Assembly: GCA_021200895.1 (NCBI GenBank)
Contig: JAJQFX010000068.1
Span: 1 to 10,875 of the forward strand
Origin: Clostridiales bacterium
GTDB taxonomy: Bacteria; Bacillota; Clostridia; Oscillospirales; Oscillospiraceae
DNA length: 10,875 bases
Reading direction: 5' to 3'
In this document: positions 6,660 to 10,875 of the stretch, piece by piece
How the letters are laid out: the number at the start of each line of letters is the position of its first letter
Numbering within the stretch: position 1 is the first letter of the stretch
The notes under the pieces: generated by a model
What the model was told of the DNA's origin: nothing
Database searches by the model: none
What the model saw: the letters and a program-made list of their open reading frames with translations, nothing else
Program-made: the position numbers and the translations under genes

Positions 6660-7410
6660 TTTCGCGCAGCCTCCTTTCCAGTTTCCCCTGGAGCCAGGTG
6701 AGCACCATGACCAGGGCCAGATAAATCAGGGCGGTGCCAATTAGCGGGAACATAGCCTCATAGGTCCGGCTGTAAATCCCCTGGGCGGCATAGAGCAGCT
6801 CCTTGCCGCCGATATAAGTGATGAGCGAAGTGTCTTTGAGCAAGATGATAAACTCATTGCTCAGGGCGGGGAGTACCGCTTTAAAGGCCTGGGGAATGAC
6901 GATATAGCGCATGGTGTCGAGGTAGCCCAGGCCCAGGGAGCGACCAGCTTCCGCCTGGCCGGGGTCCAGAGACATGAGTCCGCCGCGGATGATTTCAGAC
7001 ACATAGGCGCCGGAGTTGATGCCCAGCGTCAGAGCGCCTACGGCGGTGAAGTTGCGGCTGCTGGCGAAGATGACCATTCCCATAATCAGCAGCTGAACCA
7101 TCATCGGTGTGCCGCGAATGACTGTAGTGTAAACGGAACAGATAACGTTGAGTACGCCCAGCAGGGGATTGCGGCGCCCGGGCAGCTGCTGATCGTGAGC
7201 GGTGCGCAGCATGGCCACCAAAACACCCAGGATAATACCGATGACCAGTGCCATGGCTGTGACTACCAGCGTGGTACCTACGCCGCCCAGATATTGTTTC
7301 CAACGGTCGGCCTCAATAAAGGCTTGATAGAATTTTACATAGAAATCTTGCCAAAACGTGACCTCTTCTCCACTGGAAATCAGCGCCTTCCATTGGGTAT
7401 AGTATTCCAA
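6646..7410 (-). CDS. Polar amino acid ABC transporter permease (HisM/GlnP type)
   Basis: The protein has 254 residues. The start is probably the TTG at 7410, with AAAGGGGG about eight bases upstream; no ATG or GTG fits before the first span. About 40 amphipathic residues precede a first membrane segment (44-69), and further spans fall near 84-116, 122-138, 175-192 and 218-240. The cytoplasmic EAA loop that docks the ATPase is at 153-165 (EAGRSLGLGYLDT), followed by MRYIVIPQAFK. VIRGTPMMVQL is the conserved family motif ahead of it. Only one permease gene is present, so a homodimer is likely. It lies 81 nt after the binding-protein gene across a strong hairpin, and its end overlaps the ATPase gene. 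Confidence 0.94.
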   Translation of the reverse strand: MEYYTQWKALISSGEEVTFWQDFYVKFYQAFIEADRWKQYLGGVGTTLVVTAMALVIGIILGVLVAMLRTAHDQQLPGRRNPLLGVLNVICSVYTTVIRGTPMMVQLLIMGMVIFASSRNFTAVGALTLGINSGAYVSEIIRGGLMSLDPGQAEAGRSLGLGYLDTMRYIVIPQAFKAVLPALSNEFIILLKDTSLITYIGGKELLYAAQGIYSRTYEAMFPLIGTALIYLALVMVLTWLQGKLERRLRESDRR

Positions 7411-7442
7411 GAGAACGGCCCCCTTTCGTTTCTATAAGGATA

Positions 7443-7478
7443 GCACAAAGAGGGCGAGCTATCTCGCCCTCTTTGTGC
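7443..7478 (-). terminator. Intercistronic 16-bp perfect hairpin between binding protein and permease
   Basis: GCACAAAGAGGGCGAG (7443-7458) and CTCGCCCTCTTTGTGC (7463-7478) pair perfectly around a 4-base loop. No run of T follows on the minus strand, so it is more likely an mRNA-stabilising or partial attenuator structure than a full terminator. Such hairpins let the binding protein be made in excess over the membrane parts. It starts 13 nt after the binding-protein stop. Confidence 0.7.
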
Positions 7479-7491
7479 GACAGATGCAATA

Positions 7492-8373
7492 TTACTCGGC
7501 GGAGATGTACTTATCCACAATGGACTGGATGGTGCCATCCTCGGTCAGTTCAGCCAGGGCATTGTTGACCGCTTCCACAAGCGCGGTGTTGCCCTTGGCC
7601 ATGCCAATGGCGTACTCCTCGCTGACATACTCGGTGTCCAGAATCGTCAGGCCCGCGTTGGCGGCCACAAACTCCTGGGCGGGAGCGCTGTCAATGACCA
7701 CGCAGTCCACCTGGCCGTTCATCAGCGCCTGGACGGCGGTGATGCCATTGTCGTAGGCGACTACATGATCCTCGCCATAGTCGTCAGTGCAGTAGATGTT
7801 GCCGGTAGTGGCCCGCTGCATACCAATGACGTAATCGCCCAGCGTGTCAACGGTCACTTCGGAGCCCTCGGGAACGATGACGACCTGCACGCCGGTGGCA
7901 TAAGAGTCAGAGAAGTCCATCACCAGCAGGCGATCATCGGTGACGGAGACACCGGCCATGACAATGTCGCTCTTGCCCTGCTGAACAGCCAGCAGCGCAG
8001 AGTCAAAGTCCATATCGTCGATTTGGAGCTCCAGGCCCAGCTTCTCCGCAATGGCGGTGGCAATCTCCACGTCAATACCCTCGAAGCCGCCGTCGTCGGT
8101 GGTCATTTCATAGGGAGGGAACGCGGCGTTGGTGCTCATGGTCAGCACGCCTTCGGTAACGGTGGTGAGGGTGGCAGACTCACCATCATCCTCTGTCTCC
8201 TCGGTATCGGTTTCCGATTCGACGTTGGATTCTGCTTCGGTGTTGGAGGCCTCCTCGGTGGAGGCGTCAGCGCTCGATGCGGAAGCATTACCTGTGGAGG
8301 TGTCTCCGGAACCGCAGGCGACCAGGGCCAAACACATGGCCAGCGCCAGAAGCATAGCAATCAGTTTTTTCAT
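7492..8373 (-). CDS. Amino acid ABC transporter substrate-binding lipoprotein
   Basis: The protein has 293 residues from the ATG at 8373, chosen because AGGAG ends eight bases upstream; an in-frame GTG nine bases earlier overlaps that site. A lysine pair and hydrophobic core (MKKLIAMLLALAMCLALVAC) end in the lipobox LVAC, so Cys20 would be lipidated and hold the protein on the outer face of the membrane. Residues 21-70 are a Ser/Thr/Glu/Asp-rich linker. The family 3 binding domain follows: FPPYE (85-89), GVSVTDDR with Arg148 and DFSDSY (153-158), and DCVVIDSAP with Asp228. By alignment in memory with glutamine-binding protein, Arg148 and Asp228 match the residues that hold the alpha-carboxyl and alpha-amino groups, so the ligand is probably an L-amino acid; which one is not clear. 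First gene of the operon. Confidence 0.95.
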   Translation of the reverse strand: MKKLIAMLLALAMCLALVACGSGDTSTGNASASSADASTEEASNTEAESNVESETDTEETEDDGESATLTTVTEGVLTMSTNAAFPPYEMTTDDGGFEGIDVEIATAIAEKLGLELQIDDMDFDSALLAVQQGKSDIVMAGVSVTDDRLLVMDFSDSYATGVQVVIVPEGSEVTVDTLGDYVIGMQRATTGNIYCTDDYGEDHVVAYDNGITAVQALMNGQVDCVVIDSAPAQEFVAANAGLTILDTEYVSEEYAIGMAKGNTALVEAVNNALAELTEDGTIQSIVDKYISAE

Positions 8374-8381
8374 TTCATTCA

Positions 8382-8386
8382 CTCCT
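8382..8386 (-). promoter_or_regulatory. Ribosome binding site deciding the start of the binding-protein gene
   Basis: AGGAG ends eight bases before the ATG at 8373. The alternative GTG at 8382 overlaps this site and is therefore rejected. Confidence 0.8.
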
Positions 8387-8515
8387 GATTTAAATTTTCC
8401 AGCCGTCCAACCGTCCGCACTGGAAGGAGGGGCGGAAACGGCGGTGAATCATTGAGGTTCGCTCCCGCGCAAAGCAGACTGCCAACGGTGAAACGTCCCC
8501 TCAGTTGACTCACTT

Positions 8516-8544
8516 ATTATACATCTCCGTTTACGGTAATGCAA
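8516..8544 (-). promoter_or_regulatory. Sigma-A promoter of the amino acid ABC operon
   Basis: TTGCAT (8544-8539) and TATAAT (8521-8516) are 17 bp apart. A small palindrome, CCGTAAACGG, lies in the spacer. The predicted start is near 8509, which leaves an unusually long leader of about 136 nt. Confidence 0.75.
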
Positions 8545-8861
8545 GGTCAATTCAAGTTTTTGCATTTATACACGGTAAAATTGGATATTCTTACAGTTAT
8601 ACCGGGAAAAAAACGGAGAAAAACCTGCGAAGCGCCGAATGAGATCCTGAAAAATGAAAGTTCTTCATTCAGGTGATTCATTTTGCAGAACGGGAGAGTG
8701 GACAGCTCGGCCCGTTCGAGCGGCATAATAACGGGAGGAAAAAGGCGGAATGCTGCCGTTATAGAGGCTAATGGAAAAGCACGCTGCAAATGACGCAGAT
8801 GCAGATGATGCAGTCAGGGAGGATTCACCTGAAGGTGAAACGGAAGGAACCTGTCAAGGTC

Positions 8862-9704
8862 TCAGCACAGGCTGCCGTCCTGCCAAATCTGCTCCTTGGA
8901 ATAGACGATGTTGCCGGAGCCGCCGTCCAGCCGCCCCTCCGGCCCCATGGCCTTGGCAATCAGCCCCTTGGTGCCCCGGAACTCCATGGGCTGGTCGTCT
9001 GTCCGCCCGGCCCGGATGTCCTCACAGACCTGGATGCAGCTGTCCAGAATGTCCAGGGGCAGTTCCCCGTTGCCGTGGGAGGCGAGAACGCGGTCATACT
9101 TCCCGTCCAGCGCCGCCCTGACCCGTTTCAGATGCTGTTCATAGTGGGCCACGGAGAGGGAATAGGTGTCATACAGGAAGGTGAAGCCGTTGCAGGCGTC
9201 CCCCAGCAGCAGGATGCGGGCATTTTCCATCAGCATGACCACGGAACCCTTCGTGTGGCCGGGCAGGGCGTAAACCGCGATGGTCTCCCCGCCCAGGTCG
9301 AACCGGTCGCCCTCCTTTAAATCCCGAAACAGGGAGAAGGGGGCGGTGGGGATATAGTCCTCCTCCGTAACGGTGATACCCTCCTCCGCCAGCGCCATGC
9401 CCTGGTGCCGGAAGGCGTCGTCGCCGTGGGGAAGGTAGATGTACCGGTCCTCATGGTTCAGGTAAATGGGGCAGTCAGCGAACTCCCCGCTGCCCATGGC
9501 GTGGTCTGTGTGGCCGTGGGTCAGCAGCACGGTCAGCGGCTTGTCCGTCAGCCGGGCCACCGCGCCCCGGAGGCTGCCGAAGCCGCTGCCGGTGTCGATG
9601 AGGACGGCGCGGCAGTCGCCCTCCACCAGATAGCAAAGCTCGGTGCAGACGGCGTAGATGCGGGTGATGCGGTCGGTGACCTTTTCCGTCCGAAAGTGAA
9701 TCAT
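8862..9704 (-). CDS. MBL-fold metallo-hydrolase
   Basis: The protein has 280 residues from the ATG at 9704, which has AGGAGG seven bases upstream; an in-frame ATG 13 codons earlier lacks a ribosome site and is rejected. The metal-binding motif HGHTDH is at 63-68, with further ligands His150 (LPGHTKGS), Asp169 (LLLGDACNG) and His210 (LASHGNG). This is a full binuclear zinc set for the metallo-beta-lactamase fold. No signal peptide is seen, so it is probably cytoplasmic. Members act on thioesters (glyoxalase II-like), lactones, phosphodiesters and other substrates; the sequence does not tell which. A beta-lactamase role is unlikely given the lack of an export signal. It follows the dehydrogenase gene by 99 nt and may share its transcript. 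Confidence 0.92.
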   Translation of the reverse strand: MIHFRTEKVTDRITRIYAVCTELCYLVEGDCRAVLIDTGSGFGSLRGAVARLTDKPLTVLLTHGHTDHAMGSGEFADCPIYLNHEDRYIYLPHGDDAFRHQGMALAEEGITVTEEDYIPTAPFSLFRDLKEGDRFDLGGETIAVYALPGHTKGSVVMLMENARILLLGDACNGFTFLYDTYSLSVAHYEQHLKRVRAALDGKYDRVLASHGNGELPLDILDSCIQVCEDIRAGRTDDQPMEFRGTKGLIAKAMGPEGRLDGGSGNIVYSKEQIWQDGSLC

Positions 9705-9711
9705 AGGATAA

Positions 9712-9717
9712 CCTCCT
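9712..9717 (-). promoter_or_regulatory. Ribosome binding site deciding the MBL-fold start
   Basis: A perfect AGGAGG stands seven bases before the ATG at 9704 and fixes the start there rather than at 9743. Confidence 0.85.
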
Positions 9718-9731
9718 GTTATAGATGCAAA

Positions 9732-9771
9732 GGCACACCCCATTCGGCAGCGCGGACGAACGGGATGTGCC
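9732..9771 (-). repeat. Imperfect hairpin between the dehydrogenase and MBL-fold genes
   Basis: On the minus strand GGCACATCCCGTTCG and CGAATGGGGTGTGCC pair over 15 bp, two of them G-U, around a 10-base loop. Only TTT follows before GCATC, so it could be a weak terminator, an attenuator or an RNA-stability element that sets the ratio of the two genes. Confidence 0.6.
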
Positions 9772-9803
9772 TGCTATACTATATGTGAATGGTTAGGGGC
9801 AAA

Positions 9804-10562
9804 TCAGCCTGCGTTCCAGCCGCCGTCCACGACCAGCACTTCGCCGTTGACATAGCTGGAGTCGTCGCTGGCGAGGAACAGGGTGGCGGCAGCCAGCTGC
9901 TCCGGTCTGCCAGGTTCCGGTGCGGCGGCCAGCACGTCCTTCACCCGGCCGTAGCCGCTCATGTTGGGCATACCCATAGAGGTGGAGATCTCGGTCTTGA
10001 CACCGCCGGGGGCCACAGCGTTGCAGCGGATGCCGTTGGGGAGGTACATGAAGGCGGTGTTCTTCGTCAGGGAGAGCACAGCTGCCTTGGAGGCGCAGTA
10101 AATCGCGCCGGCGCAGGTGCGCATACCGCCGAGGGAGGCGATATTGATGATGTTGCCGCCGTTGCCCTGGGCCAGGAACACCTGGACAGCCTTGCGCATG
10201 GCGTACATGGGGCCGTAGACGTTGACGGAGAACACCTGCTCCATCCGCTCATTGGTGGCGTCTCCGATGGGGGACATATCATCCATCACACCGGCGTTGT
10301 TTACCAGAATGTCCAGCTTGCCGAACTCAGAGACCGCCATATCAATGGCGGCGTTCACGTCCGCTTCCTTGGACACGTCGCCGGGGCAGGGAACGACCTT
10401 GCCGGGATAGTCCGCCGCCGCGGCGGCCAGAGCCTCCAGCCGCTCCTTGCGGCGGGCCACGGCGATGACATTGGCGCCCTCCTTGGCGAACAAGTCCACA
10501 ATGGCTTTGCCAATGCCGGAGGATGCTCCGGTGACGACGACAGATTTACCTTCTAACTTCAT
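9804..10562 (-). CDS. Short-chain dehydrogenase/reductase (classical SDR)
   Basis: The protein has 252 residues, the normal length for a classical SDR. The ATG at 10562 has AAGGAG eight bases upstream; a GTG nine bases earlier overlaps that site. The nucleotide-binding motif TGASSGIG is at 11-18, GDV at 61-63 and NNAG at 88-91. The catalytic set is Asn114, Ser143, Tyr155 and Lys159 (YCASK), followed by PGGVKT (185-190). Two arginines at the end of the second strand (VARRKE, 37-38) favour NADP(H) over NAD(H); this is an inference. The C-terminus has FLASDDSSYVNGEVLVVDGG, the usual SDR ending. It would oxidise an alcohol or reduce a ketone in the cytoplasm; the substrate (sugar, fatty acyl, steroid or other) cannot be named. 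It is first in a probable two-gene unit with the MBL-fold gene. Confidence 0.95.
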   Translation of the reverse strand: MKLEGKSVVVTGASSGIGKAIVDLFAKEGANVIAVARRKERLEALAAAAADYPGKVVPCPGDVSKEADVNAAIDMAVSEFGKLDILVNNAGVMDDMSPIGDATNERMEQVFSVNVYGPMYAMRKAVQVFLAQGNGGNIINIASLGGMRTCAGAIYCASKAAVLSLTKNTAFMYLPNGIRCNAVAPGGVKTEISTSMGMPNMSGYGRVKDVLAAAPEPGRPEQLAAATLFLASDDSSYVNGEVLVVDGGWNAG

Positions 10563-10570
10563 GCGGTACA

Positions 10571-10576
10571 CTCCTT
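10571..10576 (-). promoter_or_regulatory. Ribosome binding site deciding the SDR start
   Basis: AAGGAG lies eight bases before the ATG at 10562. The in-frame GTG at 10571 overlaps it and is rejected. Confidence 0.8.
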
Positions 10577-10634
10577 CTGTTTTTGGTGGTACGGATATTC
10601 AGTCATACGGCGGGTCAGCGTTCCGAATGACCAC

Positions 10635-10671
10635 ATTATAACAATTATAACATGAATCGGGCGGCTGTCAA
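10635..10671 (-). promoter_or_regulatory. Sigma-A promoter of the SDR gene with tandem -10 boxes
   Basis: TTGACA (10671-10666) is followed after 16 bp by TATAAT (10649-10644). A second TATAAT follows at 10640-10635, as part of a direct repeat of TTATAAT. The first pair has the better spacing. The predicted leader is about 75 nt. Confidence 0.75.
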
Positions 10672-10754
10672 TAGGGCGCGTTTTCGTTGCGCGGAAAGTG
10701 GGTTTCATATAAAACCTGCGGAATGTGCGATAAGGCCGAGAGGGGATTCTGGTA

Positions 10755-10822
10755 GACGGCCCGTGCCCTGCGACACAGGCCGCCTTTCTCCTGCGTATGG
10801 AGTTTACCCTTCTCCATGCAGG
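10755..10822. other. Two adjacent hairpins in non-coding DNA, possible structured RNA
   Basis: The first hairpin has arms GACGGCCCGTG (10755-10765) and CACAGGCCGCC (10774-10784): 11 bp, allowing G-U pairs, with an 8-base loop. The second has CCTGC and ATGGAG (10790-10802) pairing with CTCCAT and GCAGG (10812-10822), with a 2-base bulge and a 9-base loop. Only five bases part them. They lie upstream of the SDR promoter, so they are not its leader. Strand and function are unknown. On the plus strand the first hairpin is followed by TTTCTCC, a poor U-tract. Confidence 0.35.
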
Positions 10823-10875
10823 CTCACTTTATGGAGCAAGTTGTCGATAAAAACAAATAATTAGCTTGCATATTT

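Larger units (their letters stand above)
8374..8861. other. Gene-free stretch between the ABC operon and the MBL-fold gene
   Basis: The left part (8374-8509) is the leader of the ABC operon. It includes a possible hairpin with arms TTCCAG (8397-8402) and CTGGAA (8420-8425) just ahead of the ribosome site, but no riboswitch or T-box that I recognise. Upstream of the promoter ACGGTAA occurs twice, 40 bases apart (8533 and 8573). A bulged hairpin lies at 8646-8672 (CCTGAA...TTCAGG), and TTCACCT/AGGTGAA arms at 8824-8839 flank two bases, 23 nt after the MBL stop. A clear U-tract terminator for the MBL gene is not seen. A 80-codon minus-strand frame at 8547-8789 crosses here but has no ribosome site or family resemblance. 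Confidence 0.6.
10572..10875. other. Gene-free stretch upstream of the SDR gene to the window edge
   Basis: It contains the SDR leader, its promoter and the paired hairpins described separately. The rest (10672-10754 and 10823-10875) shows no coding frame with a ribosome site. The outermost 30 bases are AT-rich. Short open frames on the plus strand here have no family resemblance. Confidence 0.6.

Noticed and set aside
8547..8789. An 80-codon minus-strand frame in the gap upstream of the ABC operon
   Set aside because: No ribosome site, and it covers the AT-rich region next to the promoter -35 box; the translation resembles no family.
9789..10556. A 255-codon plus-strand frame opposite the SDR gene
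   Set aside because: The minus-strand SDR has every family motif; the antisense translation is His/Gly-rich without a domain.
10690..10822. A 6S RNA or cobalamin riboswitch at the right edge
   Set aside because: CCTGCGG and some stems recall parts of these RNAs, but the overall order and conserved cores are absent.

Overview
The window suggests a GC-rich, low-complexity-free chromosomal segment of a Gram-positive anaerobe of the Clostridia, most like the Oscillospiraceae group (Flavonifractor/Oscillibacter-like). This is an inference from strong AGGAGG-type ribosome sites, consensus sigma-A promoters, a lipoprotein-anchored solute-binding protein, a PTS enzyme I of clostridial type and high GC in coding DNA. 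Nine protein genes are recognised and all lie on the minus strand, so transcription runs from high to low coordinates. The long open frames on the plus strand are antisense shadows.

Right to left: (a) 10572-10875 is non-coding. It holds the promoter of a short-chain dehydrogenase and, further upstream, two adjacent hairpins that no gene explains. (b) A short-chain dehydrogenase/reductase (9804-10562) is followed 99 nt later by an MBL-fold hydrolase (8862-9704), with a long imperfect hairpin between them. (c) After a 488-base non-coding stretch comes a polar amino acid ABC transporter operon: lipoprotein binding protein (7492-8373), a 16-bp perfect intercistronic hairpin, permease (6646-7410) and ATPase (5937-6659), closed by a rho-independent terminator (5886-5920). 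(d) A promoter with perfect TTGACA/TATAAT hexamers, overlapped by several dyads, drives an operon of MoxR-family AAA+ ATPase (4726-5676), DUF58 protein (3662-4729), membrane protein with a DUF4129-like tail (2445-3665) and PTS enzyme I (651-2393). The first three genes are joined by ATGA overlaps. A 12-bp-stem terminator at 627-663 ends the unit. (e) A separately promoted SAM-dependent methyltransferase (start at 530) runs off the left edge; its promoter carries an operator-like inverted repeat at the start site.

The most notable observations are these. The 3' end of ptsI appears frameshifted by one base in a run of five C (minus strand). Dropping one base restores a normal enzyme I tail and a stop at 749-751, whereas the observed frame runs on into the terminator hairpin. 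The MoxR/DUF58 cluster lacks the transglutaminase that usually accompanies it and instead shares a transcription unit with the PTS phosphotransfer enzyme. No phage, IS, CRISPR, tRNA or rRNA was found. I do not see a clearly new defence or mobile system. The best candidates for something undescribed are the MoxR/DUF58/DUF4129/PtsI unit and the structured non-coding region at the right edge.
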